Origin: Sequoia sempervirens
Taxonomy: Eukaryota > Streptophyta > Pinopsida > Cupressales > Cupressaceae
Assembly: GCA_007258455.2 (NCBI GenBank)
Contig: VDFB02000003.1
Location: 42,845,986 to 42,909,985, forward strand
DNA: 64,000 nucleotides
Direction of reading: 5' to 3'
Each line of letters begins with the position of its first letter. Position 1 is the stretch's first letter. Position numbers and translations under genes: made by a program. The notes under the pieces are model-generated. The model ran no database searches and was not told the origin of the DNA. It saw nothing but the letters and a program-made list of their open reading frames with translations. Shown here one piece after another: positions 24,721 to 36,237 of the stretch.

Positions 24721-25172
24721 GATTATATGTTTTGAAGTCGATTACCATTAGCAGTGCTTAAAGGTCGATTTACTTACTAAATTATAGGTCGATTATATAC
24801 AGCATATATAAGCATTTTATAAGGCCGAATATAACACATATTGGAAATACATAAACGACGAACTATGTGCAATATAAAGTGCAACAAGTAAGTTGATTTA
24901 AAGAGTTTGACTTAGTCGATGCATTGAGATCAAATACATTTGACTTAGTAAACTGTATTTACTTGGGACACCTTATCATGACTTGATTATCAATAGAAAA
25001 GTAAAGTGTACATGCATGATAAGAGGAATTAGCAAATAGCAAGCAATGAACTAAGTCAAAGACTGCATTATGTGGCACACATGAGTTAAGGGAAAGATGT
25101 ATGTGATGGAAAAAGCAAGTAAAGGTAACACGGTTTAAATGTTGGTGAATATATCCCAAGCATTAAGCCTGC
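24721..25172. other. Noncoding left flank of the full-length LINE
   Basis: AT-rich, with a GGTCGATT-type octamer recurring at about 24736, 24762 and 24788. No gene seen. Confidence 0.4.
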
Positions 25173-25182
25173 ACATAACATG
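25173..25182. repeat. Target-site duplication, left copy
   Basis: ACATAACATG here is repeated exactly at 33455-33464, directly outside the other end of the LINE. Confidence 0.75.
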
Positions 25183-25528
25183 TTTTTGATTAGTTAAGCA
25201 GGGAAGGGCCATGATCCCGTGGTTACAACCAACAGACAAAACGGAACCGAAACAAGGTGGGAAACAACACCACCAACAAGAACCAAAAAACAACAACCAG
25301 ATTAGCACACAAGCCATCATTCAACATAGTAACCATAGTCCAACCAATATTAATCACAAACAATAATTTTCTACTATCAAACTTAAAACTACGTAAACCA
25401 TTGATCAAATCAACAGGGTCCCAAGTAGTATTCAACCATAACAAGGATATTATAAAATAGTAGTTTGAGATTATGAAACAAAACAACAAAAAATAGAATG
25501 CAATCATCAAAGCAGCAACGAGAAGCCA
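25183..25528 (-). other. 3' untranslated region of the LINE
   Basis: It follows the ORF3 stop (25529-25531). A hydrophobic open frame (25223-25510) looks accidental, being rich in F and L from T-rich sequence. The terminal sequence on the minus strand is TTAACTAATCAAAAAC. Confidence 0.55.
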
Positions 25529-27456
25529 TTACTTGGATTTCTTCAGCAGGTCCCCATATTCGCCAATGAGGGAGATGTACTCCCTCCAATCAGGTCCCTT
25601 GGACTCGTCCAACATCTTTAAGACATCAGGCTTCCCCTATTTTTTCAACTTCCTAGAAATTATGGTTTCTCCAGAAATAGCTCCTAGCATCGCCCTCCTC
25701 ATTAGTCCATTAGTTACCTTCATTGGTGTTTCTAAGGCTTTCTCCATACCATCTACTTGAACTTGTAGAAAATTTAGTCTACTCTTCATGAAATTAATGC
25801 TTGAGTGCTCAATATTAGTCTCCATGCCCATATTCCCTGCATCCTACAGATTCTCAATAACATTCTTTTGTTCCTCAACTTTCTCAATTTGTTCCTCCTC
25901 TTCCTCTTCCTTTTCATCATCTGATCCTTCTTCCCCCATATCATAAGCAGAGTCCTCAAAATCCATATCCTCAGAATCTTCTTCCTCCTAGGCTTCAAAC
26001 TCTTCGAAATCTAGGTCTTCCTCATCACACACAATAATTTTTTGTTTGCCTTTCTTTTCCTTAGAGGCAACTTTAGCTAGGCAAGCAGACCTTCTACCAC
26101 CACTTCCTCCACTCCCTTTCCCTTGTGAGGTCTCCTTCAACTCCTCATTATGCACACCTTCCTCAAATAGATTAATGATATCACTAGGGTTAATAACTCT
26201 TTTGAATTTCTTCGCCTTGGGAAGGTCCAACAACAAAGGTGAGTGTTTTCTTTTCTTCAGTGTAGCCTTGATGAGCTCAATCTCATAAACACCTTTTTCC
26301 TCTCTTTTCTACAACACAGGAGTAGAGGGGTTCAAGACATTGGCCATAGGGGACAGGCTCTTTGTAGGAATTAGCACCCTCCTAGCAACAACTAAGGGAG
26401 GTGGGCAGGGATTAGGTGCCACAACAGGAATTTCATCAACAGGTGGTTCCTCGTTATCCCCATCAAAATGGTTAGGATTATCATTTCTAGCAGCCAAAGG
26501 GTTACCGTGAGGATTAAGAGCTAGAGCATACTTATATAGGGATAACATTAGACCTTGGTGCAGGGGAGGACTAACACCCTTCTCTATATTGAGTTGTAGG
26601 GAAGACAATAAGTAAAAGGGTAAATTGATTTTCTCTCCATGCCTAATATGATTGAGCAGAGGAAAATGGTATGCATGTACTGACATATATATTCCCTCTA
26701 ATGTAAAATACCGCATAACAAATAGGCTAACCAAAGCATAGGGAGGAGGGAGTTCTAACCTAGCATACTTGTTTTAGAATCATTTTAGGTTCTCCTCTTC
26801 ATGCAGGAATTTATCCACAAACTTCTGATAATCAACCCCACTCTTCTTTGCAACTTTAATCTCTTGGTTTTGTAGACTAGTTGCTTCAGCTATGAACCTT
26901 GTCATAACCTCAAAATTCACCGCACCAATGGCCTTGGGCCTCCCATTTTAACACTTTGTAAATTCTTTGGTTGCAACGAGCTTTTCTTCATAATCTCCCA
27001 CTTCTTCTTCTTTTTTTCCTTGTTGCAGAAAATACTATTTCTCCAAATAACAAAAAGAACCCATAAAAAATGTGGGATCGAGAAGTTTCTTTTAATGAAG
27101 GCCAATGACACAATTCTCGGTACCGTTAACTCGTCATTTCTCTTACAAGTTTTAAAATATTCATCAAGTATCATACCTTGCACAACTTTACAATTTTGGG
27201 AATGGCTGACAATAGGAAAATCGACACGATTCAAATTGACAACCCTTATCAAATTGAAAAACTCCATGTGATCATCACTCACCTTGAGAAGGGATGAATG
27301 ATTAATTTTACTTCCTAATAAGATCACCAAATACAACCTCATACCCCCAGTATCATCATTACTCTGTAATACTTTAAACACCACATGACTCCCATGCTTC
27401 CCGCATAACTTCAACATATCATCTTTGTATATTGTAATCATTTTCAAATTTCTCAT
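25529..27456 (-). pseudogene. LINE third ORF (ORF3), copy 2
   Basis: ATG at 27456 lies 38 nt inside the end of ORF2, in the same relative frame as in the truncated copy. The first 179 codons are open to 26917; the conserved core follows in another frame down to the TAA at 25529-25531. Core motifs: NGRPKAIGAVNFEVMTRFIA, PPPYALVSLFVMRYFTLEG and LLNHIRHGEKINLPFYLLSS, in the same order as the ORF at 7187-8797. Downstream come a Pro-rich linker, a Lys-rich patch (KAKKFKR), Gly/Ser repeats, an acidic stretch (DEEDLDFEEFEA onward) and a helical C-terminus. Internal stops at 26309, 25988, 25844 and 25637 are all TAG; two more near 26790 are TGA and TAA. Not a known LINE protein to me; a DNA/RNA-binding or packaging role would be a guess. 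Confidence 0.6.
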
Positions 27457-30400
27457 TTAATATCAAGTCACTTAAAGACATCGGCACATTATTATTTTTC
27501 CAATGGTTCCACCCCATACAACTTAGAGTTGCGTTGGCGGCGCAGTCAATAGCTTTGTTTCCCTCTCTGTAGATGTGTTGCACCCTATAGTTGGTGAAGT
27601 AATTCTTCAGGGCTAGGCACTTATCAATTATATTTTTTAGTTCCCATGGTGGCACAACCACTCCATTCAAAATATCCACAATGAGCTTGAAATCCCCTTC
27701 TATTATAACATTTTTAAAGCTGAGCTCCTTAAGATTTTTGAAGCCCCCTAATGTAGCCATAGATTCAACTTTATTATTAGAACAGACACCCATATTCACA
27801 CCAAAACTAACTATGCATTCCCCTTTGTGGTTTCTTAGCAGACCTCTTGCCCCAGCTAATCATGGGTTGCCTTTTGAGCACCCATCAAAGTTACACTTTA
27901 TCCAATCCATCTGTGGAGGACTCTACATAGTAGCCATTCTGGTTAGCATCATAGACCAGTTGAGTTCAGTAAGATCCTTCCTTATGCCCCAATTCTGCTT
28001 AATCCTCATCTCTTTGTAGTTAGGCCAAGCTTTGGAAAAATTGTATCTTCCAGCCTCAATGTTTTCCTTAATCTGTGTTTTTATAATCAAGCTTACCTCC
28101 CAGTTGCTTCTCTCCACTTCCCTGGATATCCTTTTATTCCTTTCCTTCCATATTCCCTAGGTAACAAAGGGGGGAACTTGGTTCCAGAGGTCAACAATAA
28201 CATTGTGGGAAAAAGGACAATTCGACCATCTTTCTATAAACAAGTTCATTGAGTGAGGAAACACCCAATCTAAAGACAACAATGACAAGAAGAAGGACCA
28301 CACTTCCCTTGAAAATTGGCAATGAAAGAAAATGTGCATAATTGACTCCTCTTCCTACTTACAAAGGGAGCATCTGTTAACCAGTTGGAATCCCCTCCTA
28401 ACTAGGTTGTCAATTGTAAGAATTTTTCCATGAGCCGCAGTCCACCAGAAACAGTTAATTTTGGGAACCAAGTTCTTTAACCACACCTTATCCCAAAAAT
28501 GGTTAGTAATGACATCTAGAGGCTTCACCAGTTCCTCATAAGCCTTTTTAATAGAGAAACAGTCTAAAGAGCTACCTTTCCAAAGCCATTCATCTCCCCT
28601 TTCTCTATCAAACCACTTAGCCTCCCCAATCAAATTGTGTAGCCTTATAAGGGTTGGGTCCCAGTTGACCTATCTCTGGCCTCTCAGATTATCCCCCCTT
28701 AATGGCATTTTGAACTCCTTCCAATTAGGTTCCTCCATCTCTCAGTTAATATAGTCGGAAACCTTTTTGCCACAAATCCTATTTAGGCTTTTTTTGAGAG
28801 GATTTAGTTCATCTATTGAAGACAAAGTAGAAGTCTCAATCCATGGGTCCTTCCAAAAATATATATTATTACCATTCCCAATTCTCTTTCTTATCCCCAG
28901 TTTCAACACATTTTTTAATTTAACAATATGATTCCATAAAGCAAAACCACTAGGCAGTTCAGACATAGAGAGAAAACAACCAGGATTCTTGTTCCTTAAG
29001 TACTTGGCTTGGAAAATTTTTACCCAGTCTTTAGAGCCTTCAAGAATATTCCAACCAATTTTTGCAATGAGGGATTTGTTTAGCAAGGATATTCTTCTTA
29101 TTCCCAAACCCCCTCCCCTTTTGGGAGTGCACACTTTTTCCCAACTAACCAGGGATAGTCTATTTTTTTCTTCTGCTCCTGACCACAAAAATCTTCTTTG
29201 AATCCGTTCTACCTTTTCCCCTATAAAAGCAAGAATTTTGAAGAGAGATAGGTAGTATATCGAAATATTCTGAAGGGAGGCTTTGAGCAGTTGAACCTTT
29301 CCAGCCAAGCTAAGAAGCTTCCCCTTCCATCCAGCCAGCTTGTTTTGAACTCTCTTAATCAACTTATTCCAGTAGTTATTTTCCAACTTCTTAGAGATCA
29401 AAGGTAGGAAAATATAGGCATCAGGTAAGGAAGCTTCCTGACATCCTATAATTTTCACCACTCTATCCTTATTCCGTTGGTTAGTATTGAAGAAGTAATC
29501 TTTCTTTTTTCATAGTTTATACACTGGCTAGAAACAACAACATAGTCATTAAGAACCTATTTCCAAAGACCTTCTTCCCCCACTGAGGCTTCCCCAAATA
29601 TGACGGTATTATCAGAAAAATGTTGATGGGAGTCAGGCATAAGAGATGAGGAAACTTTAACACCTTTTAGAGCTTTAGAGTCCACCAATTTTTGGGTGTT
29701 CCTGCCAAGGACTTTAGCAACAATTATAAAAAGGTAGGGAGAGAAGGGATCACCTTTCCTAAGACCATGAACACAAGAGAAAAATTCTTGGGGGACTCCA
29801 TTAACTAGAACAGAGCACATGGGGGAGGTAACACGAGCAAATATCATCTTAAGGAATCTTCCTTCTATCCCAAACTTCCTGAGAATAGCAAAAAGAAACG
29901 ACCAAGAGACTCTATCAAAGGCCTTAGAAATATCAATTTTGAAGGCCATCCCAGGTTTCTTAGAATGGTCCATTCAATGGATAATTTCATGGGTGGAGAT
30001 GAAAGCATCAAGGATGTTTCTTCCCTAGACAAAACCTTTCTGGTTTCGGGCAATCACTTTACCAAGCATCGGTTTGAGCCTTAACACCAAAATTTTAGAG
30101 AAGATTTTATAGACCGTATTGCAAAGACTAATAGGTCTATAATCCTTCATAGAAAAGGCTTCAACATTTTTGGGGATAAGGGCTGAAAAAGTGACATTCA
30201 ATTGGTTAAGCAACCTGCTTGACCTAAAGAAGTCCCTAGCAGCATTGAAAAGTTCATTTTTAACAATATCCCAATAGGTCTAGAAAAAATCAGGAGGGAA
30301 CCCATCCGGGCCAGGAGCTTTAAAAGCTCCAAAGGAGAACACAACCTTTTTTACTTATTCCATAGACACAACATTAGTCATCATCTTTAAATCAAGATCA

Positions 30401-31666
30401 TAAATAACTTTAGGGATAACCTCAAGAAAGTCAGCGTTTACCTGATTTACATTGCCAAGAGCCATACGGTGAGAGGAGAAGAAGTTAACAACTTCCCGAA
30501 AAAATTATTTTTCAGTGGTAACCATGGAGCCATCCTCTTTTACGAGTGATCTAATCCTATTTCTGCTTCTGTGTTTCAAAGTGGATTGGTGGAAGAATTT
30601 AGTGTTCCTATCCCCTTTAGTTAGCCATTGAACACATGACTTTTGTTTCCAAAAAAAATCCTCTTTTTTGTTTATCTTAAACCATTGAGATCTGAGGTCT
30701 CTTTCCTTAGCACATATCTCTTCATCCACCTAACCAACCTCCATAATATCCTAAAATTCTTTTAATCTATTTCCCAGGGTGTTCTTTATCTCAAAGATAT
30801 TACCAAAGGTCACCTTATTCCACCCTTTCACTCTTTACTTTATTCTACTCAAATTTTCCACCAAGCAATACATTGGAGTGCCAGTTATAGGTTCCTCCCA
30901 CCAAGTTTTAACAAGAGCAGCAAAATCTGGGTGGTGACTCCACATTAGTTCAAATCTGAAAGGGAAAGGTCCCCTATTATAATCCACATTTCTTTTAAGC
31001 ACCAAGGCATTATGATCAAAGCCAGACCTTGGGAGAGTTGAAAGAGATAGGAATTGGGAGATATTCCAATTGGGAGATATTAGAAACCTATCTAATTTAA
31101 CTTGGATTAGATGGTTTCTATTCCTTCTATTGGACCAAGTGTACTTAGTTCCTTAGAGGGGGATATCAATAAGACACGCAGAGTTTAAGAACTCTGCTAG
31201 CTCCATCATGCTATCAGAATAGTCCTCCTACCCTCCTGACTTCTTTGAAGGAAGGAGAGGGGAATTGAAATCCCCTCCCAGCATCCAGTGGTCATCTTTT
31301 CTATAAGAAATAACATCACTTAGTTATTCCCAAAGTAGTACTTTGTCCCTAGTCAAATTTGGGAACCTGGGAAGCCAAGTCTTCAAGGGTAATCATCAGA
31401 TTGTTCCTACTAGCAGAACACAAAGTTCCTTTTAGTTTAGAAGGATTCCAAAGAGTAGCTATACCTCCTGAAGCTCCTTTAGCCTCACTAACAAAATAAT
31501 TCACACTAGGCCAGATGCTCAAAATAGCCTTATCAAAAGTCTCTTTCTTCATCTTAGTTTCCTGAAGGAGGAGAATGTCCACTTTATTGTCTAGAATACA
31601 AGCTTTCACCAAAAACTATTTATACAGGCTATTAATGCCCCTTATATTTTATGAAAGATACTTCAT
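27419..31666 (-). pseudogene. LINE ORF2: endonuclease, reverse transcriptase, zinc domain, RNase H
   Basis: ATG at 31666 (MKYLS, then TAA where Trp is expected, NIRGIN). Endonuclease: LLQETK, GGDFNSP, LDRFLIS and FDHNALVL. RT: KAPGPDGFPPDFF, LIPKNVEAFSMKDYRPISLC, MAFKIDISKAFDRVSW, GLRKGDPFSPYLFII and HFSDNTVIFGE. The usual F/Y-x-D-D box reads FSDN (Asn codon 29608-29610), so the RT should be inactive. Then come a zf-RVT-like segment (WTAAHGKILTIDNLVRRGF, CSLCK, HIFFHC) and an RNase H with NFDGCSKGNP, NKVES, EGDFKLIVD and GNKAIDCAAN, so all four catalytic acids are kept. Frame changes occur between about 31349 and 30729 and between 29557 and 29461. Length (about 1,416 codons) suits an L1-clade plant LINE with RNase H. 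Confidence 0.85.
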
Positions 31667-31715
31667 AGATAAAACATAATACAACACCACCCTTTCCTCA
31701 AAGAAGCAGCCTAAG

Positions 31716-33334
31716 CTACTTCTTCTTGGGCTTCGACCCTGCGATCGAGTCTAAGGTTCTTTGTTTTCCAGTAGCAACATCCCTCACAGTATCTTTAGTT
31801 CTAGAATCCTTTTGGGAAGGTCTTCCCACCTTATTTCCCCCCCAACATTCGACTTCTTTTTATTTTTGGATTTAGTTGGTGCCTAAGACCACTCATCCTC
31901 ATCCTCTTTATCACTAGACCTAGGAGGAAAGCCCAATAAAGCCATAGAGTCGCTCAAGTTTCTTGCCCCTTTTTGGGATAATAAATGCATATCCTCCAAA
32001 GACAAGTTTGTCTCAGGGTGCACATACTCACCTTCTTCAAGCTTATCTTTCGCTCCTGAAATCTGAACCTTCTCCTAGGGAGCCTGCACTTTTTCCTCCA
32101 TAAGAGATCCCACCTTTGGTTCATTCTCCATATTAACTTCATCTCCCCATTCGTCTTCACCAATTTCGGAAAGCCTTGGGTTAGAAAGCTGGAAACAGGG
32201 GCAGAAACTTCTAGGTTCAGGAAAACCGAGTCATTAGTTACAATGAGAGGTTCAAGAACAACCTCCTTGCCCAATACAGGGTTATCCTTCAGGTTGGGAA
32301 AAGACACCGCCTGAACAGGAGTTGTAATAGGCTGAGCACCAAAAGCCTTTTCATTAGCAGAGTGTTCCTCCACTAGATTTTTCTCCTTAGCACTAGTACC
32401 CTCAACAAATTTGTTCCCACAAGAGTCAATGAGGTGACCAAATTCTTGCACAGTTGGCAGAAGAGATGCATTTTCATATTCCAAGGGTTGGGTCCAGTTA
32501 CCAAATTTGACTTAAGATTGAGGATGGTAAGACCGTATTCACTGCCACATTTACACAAATACGGGAATACACTAGTCTAGATCTCTCTTGAGTAATCTTA
32601 TCTATAGCTAGAAGACTACCAAAGGATTTGGAAATACCTTTTAATATTCTCGTCTTCAAAAACTCTAGAGGAAGGCCTGGAAGGCGGACCCAGGTAGGAG
32701 TCGAGGCGCCCAAGTCAGCCAACATATCAAAGCCCGGTTTCCATTTGAAGAGGGAGATAAAGTTTTTAAACCCCGAGTCAAAAGCCCAGGGACCATCAGT
32801 TAAAACCTTTAACATATCTTCATAAACCACGAAGGAGAAAAGGAAGATACCTCTTGGCATAACATTTATGGTGACGCTACCTTTGAGATTCCAAGTGGAA
32901 GCAGCCCATTGACGAACCAGTTCAATATTTGGACTATACGCCAAAAAAATTCCAACTAGCGCCAGTTTGAGATTGTCTATTGCCTTCAACATTAGAACTT
33001 CTAGGACATCTACTTCCCAACTAGTCACTGAGCAGGAAGTAGATTCCAATAACCTTTTACCTGAGGCTGGCAAGTTAGAACCCACTAGTTTGTCTATGTA
33101 GGAAATCGGTTCTTCCACAGAGAAGAAAGAGTCAAGCCAAAATGATGGAGATATGGGCAACTTTCCATAAATATCCTTAGTCTTTTCCCCAAGGGAAAGG
33201 ATGGAAGTATGAGGAGGGGATGTCATATGGGGAACAACTAGACTGGCCATTGTCACCGCAAGCACAACACCAGACAAGAAGACAACATTCTTGGAATGGG
33301 GAGCCTTCCCGGGCCCCCCTCCTGATTGACCCAT
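31716..33334 (-). pseudogene. LINE ORF1: DUF4283 protein with CCHC knuckle
   Basis: ATG at 33334 starts 278 open codons. The DUF4283 domain covers about residues 105-270: LVRQWAASTWNLKGSVTINV, GIFLFSFVVYEDMLKVLTDG PWAFD, WVRLPGLPLEF, ERSRLVYSRICV. A frame change at about 32510 leads to YENAS. Two compensating one-base shifts then interrupt a CX2CX4HX4C knuckle (CQLCKN..GHLIDSC, about 32413-32456). The tail is acidic then Lys-rich (SSDKEDEDEWS, KSKNKKKSN) and, after a G-run frameshift near 31840, ends GSKPKKK with TAG at 31716-31718. That is 49 nt before the ORF2 ATG. Plant LINE ORF1 proteins of this type bind element RNA. Confidence 0.8.
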
Positions 33335-33454
33335 GAAACAGTCAAATCACAATAGGGGCTGGAAATTCAAAAAAATAGCCAGAGCGGGAAACTTGCAGAG
33401 CAGAGCTGAGTTTTTGTGACTCACCAACTCGTAATGTGATGTTATCAAAGTTGA
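33335..33454 (-). other. 5' leader of the LINE
   Basis: 120 bp between the right target duplication and the ORF1 ATG. It may contain an internal promoter, as in other LINEs, but no specific motif is evident. Confidence 0.5.
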
Positions 33455-33464
33455 ACATAACATG
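33455..33464. repeat. Target-site duplication, right copy
   Basis: ACATAACATG, identical to 25173-25182. The two following bases TT also match, so the duplication could be up to 12 bp. Confidence 0.75.
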
Positions 33465-35383
33465 TTGTGTAAAGGAATAAAGTGACATTATAGTGAAGAG
33501 AATGACTCTTTGAAAAGTGTTAAATAAGTTGGCATTGGCCAAGTAAATGAATTAAATACCATTCAAAGAAGCCTGTACACTAAGTCTAGGTTGCGCCACC
33601 GTATAATGCTTTCAAATGTATTAAGGAAGTTGACATGGTATATGTGTTACCTTCAAACAAATAACTATTTCAATGAGTGAAACTGCACCTAGACAATAGG
33701 AGAATGGCTACTTGCTTGTAGCCATATGATGAAGTTCTAAATGTTGTAGACGTCCATTTAGGAAACAATTCAATTGTCACCTTTTGAGCATGTGCTATTT
33801 GAAATAGTCATATATTGTTGTCAACTAATGAGGTCAATATGTGGCATTCTTTGTTGAGTACAGTCTTTGTTTGTGCGCCACCTTTTAGCTGAGTTGAGTG
33901 TGTTGTTTTGCATGGATGTTGTTGTCAATTCTCATGACTTTTCTATAGGATGAGAAGTCTCCTTTCTATTGTATAAATAGAGGATTTGAGCTCTCATTTG
34001 GGATGCATTCCACAAGCTTTCTTGTGCATTCTATTTGTAAATATGTCTACATTATTCTGCTATATTTTGAGAGAGAGATTTGAGTATTGTGAGAGTATTT
34101 TAGCATATTGAGTGAAGTATTATCAACTTGTGAGATAGAGGTTTATTGTGGCATTGCTTGGGAGATCAAAGCTAAGCTAGTTGCTATTTTGGAAAGCTAA
34201 GTTACAGCCAATCGATTGGATAAGCGAATACAGGCATGAGGATAATCTTCCTTTATTTTTCTTAGCTTTTGAAATATTGTTTCATGATTGTTTTAATTAG
34301 TCTATTGTGAAAACTTGCATTTAGGGGAAAATAGTATTCCTTTGAAAATGAATTAGAAGTTATTTATACTATTTTGTGAAGTGCTTGTAATTACTCCATA
34401 ATAGGAGGAATTGTTTGTCACAGGTATTAATATACTAGATATGATTAAACAAGGGTAGCTTAAGGGTTACTCATAGCTAGGTTATTTGATTATACTAAAT
34501 AGCTAGTGTGTTACTCTTGGGATTGTTGTCCACTGAAGGGAGGGAATCTGTACATTTTCTTTATGAGTAGAAATACCCTAGAGTTTGTATAAAAGGTGAT
34601 AGGTTAATTCTGGGGTTAAATATTACCCATGGGAGGGATTACCTATGCATAGATTATAGTGGCCTTAAGTTAAAACAAGCTTAAGAAGAGTAAGTGAATA
34701 AATGACCTTCACTCAAAGTACTGAGTGAGAACACTTTGGCCAAAGTAGTGTGATTGGCTTTGGCTCCACTGTCAGTTCACCATGTCCATGTAGTGCATGC
34801 TAGTTGCATATTGTAGAGTTACAAGTTCTAGTCATGTAAGACACAACACTAAGTTTAGTGTGGTTTGTTGTACGAGATTACTCAACCAATTTGTTTGTCG
34901 AAGCGTAGGGCCATCTAACCTGTGAGGTGGATGTGCGGGGCATTTAAGTTTGTAGTTAGCCGAAAATCGCTTAAGTGATGCTTCTCCTCCTCAGTAGGCA
35001 ACAAAAGACCAAGGTTTTGAAAGGAGGATTCCTGGACCATCTATATCTATTGCTCTAAAGTTCGGTCGAGCTATGTACATAATTGTGTACGTTCTTATAA
35101 TATTGTAATTTGTGAAATTACAATGGAATGCAATGGAAGTTTGAAATAGTGTTATTTCAATTATGCATGAAATTTACATTGTGGAAAGAAAATTTTATTG
35201 CTATGTTTTGGCATCATGGTTTATCACTTGAGGTGAAAATATTGGAGATTTTATTGTGAAGAACACTGAGGTTGTTACAAATTGGAATGAAAGGAAATAA
35301 GCCTTATTATTATTATTTTTATTTAGAATCTTTTGAGACCATGGTTTCTTTTATACTAAAAAATTGTGTATTGAAATCCATGT
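33465..35383 (+). other. Noncoding region with a TATA-like promoter, possible LTR/leader remnant
   Basis: No coding sequence. A good TATA box (TTGTATAAATAGAGG) lies at about 33969-33983, followed by a pyrimidine-rich start-like region, as in plant LTR promoters. I could not find a partner repeat in the window. Confidence 0.35.
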
Positions 35384-36237
35384 CACACCCAAATAGTGTT
35401 TTACTACGATGAACCTAAGATTTAAGGTATAATGAGTAGGAAGGGAGGGAATCCCAACATTTTTTGGGGTTCAAAATGGCCTAAGGATATCTCATGCGAT
35501 GAGTTTCTTAATAAGTGACGATTAAATAAATCGTGGGGTAATTAAAATGAACCAAGATGTTAGTTCCCATGACATAGTCATATCACTTGTATAGGCTTGG
35601 TATAAGAATAAAAGACATGCTCGCTTAGGTAGAACTAATCCTTTTTGATTGGGTAACTTTGTCTTACTTGTGAAAGGTGTACCCAATACCACTTAGCTAG
35701 TACCTTAGTTTATTGTGATGACACTCCTTGTCTTTCCCCTCATATCCCCATCCTTGATATCATTGGACTTAGTGTCCAATAAGAGACATGTCTTTGGTCA
35801 TGTTGTGATTGGAAAAGACCTTGATTACACATTTTTATTTGTAGTCGTATCACTACTTGTTGGAAATTCTATTCCATATAACATGGATTATTTTTTTGTG
35901 CTTATTTTCTATGATGGTATCCCCTTGAACATGTGTATTTGTTATTTGCTAATCATTTTGTTGGCTTGTTATGCATTGTATGTCAATCATTGGCCTATAT
36001 GCATTTGATGTGGATCATGATTGTTGGTCTCTATTCCTTGATTTTTTTATCTCATTAGATACTATGTGTATATTATTATGGATGTTCTTTCTTGGTTGGT
36101 ATGTTTGTGAGCCATGAACCCTTATTTTACGTGAGTGTTGTGCTTGTGCCCAACTGGCTATCTCCTAGCATGGTGGGGTGGACCTAAGGGTACCACATGA
36201 TTTGGTAGAATGGAAATTTTCAGTGATCTAAGTTATG
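35384..36237 (+). repeat. Left part of an older LTR-like sequence
   Basis: Begins TGTCACACCC, a common LTR start, and continues noncoding up to the point where the Gypsy-like LTR homology begins (36238). The sequence resuming at 45530 contains a TATA box (GGCTCTATAAATATAAG, about 45630-45646), consistent with the remainder of an LTR. Confidence 0.4.

Larger units (their letters stand above)
25183..33454 (-). mobile_element. Full-length L1-type plant LINE with three ORFs (inactive)
   Basis: An 8.3-kb element flanked by a perfect 10-bp direct repeat. On the minus strand the order is: 120-bp 5' leader, ORF1 (DUF4283 plus CCHC knuckle), ORF2 (endonuclease, RT, zinc domain, RNase H), ORF3 (uncharacterised) and a ~350-bp 3' region ending TTAACTAATCAAAAAC. 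There is no long poly(A); the same TAATCAAAAA end closes the truncated copy at 6332. Numerous stops and frameshifts and a mutated RT active site show it is dead. It is the reference copy for interpreting the truncated LINE. Confidence 0.85.

Noticed and set aside
25223..25510. 95-codon hydrophobic ORF after LINE ORF3
   Set aside because: It lies in the LINE 3' region and its Phe/Leu content follows from T-rich sequence; no family motif.
31663..31666. ATGA overlap of a TGA with the ORF2 start of the full-length LINE
   Set aside because: The frame ending at that TGA is not the true ORF1 frame. The Lys-rich ORF1 tail ends GSKPKKK with TAG at 31716-31718, so the overlap is coincidental.
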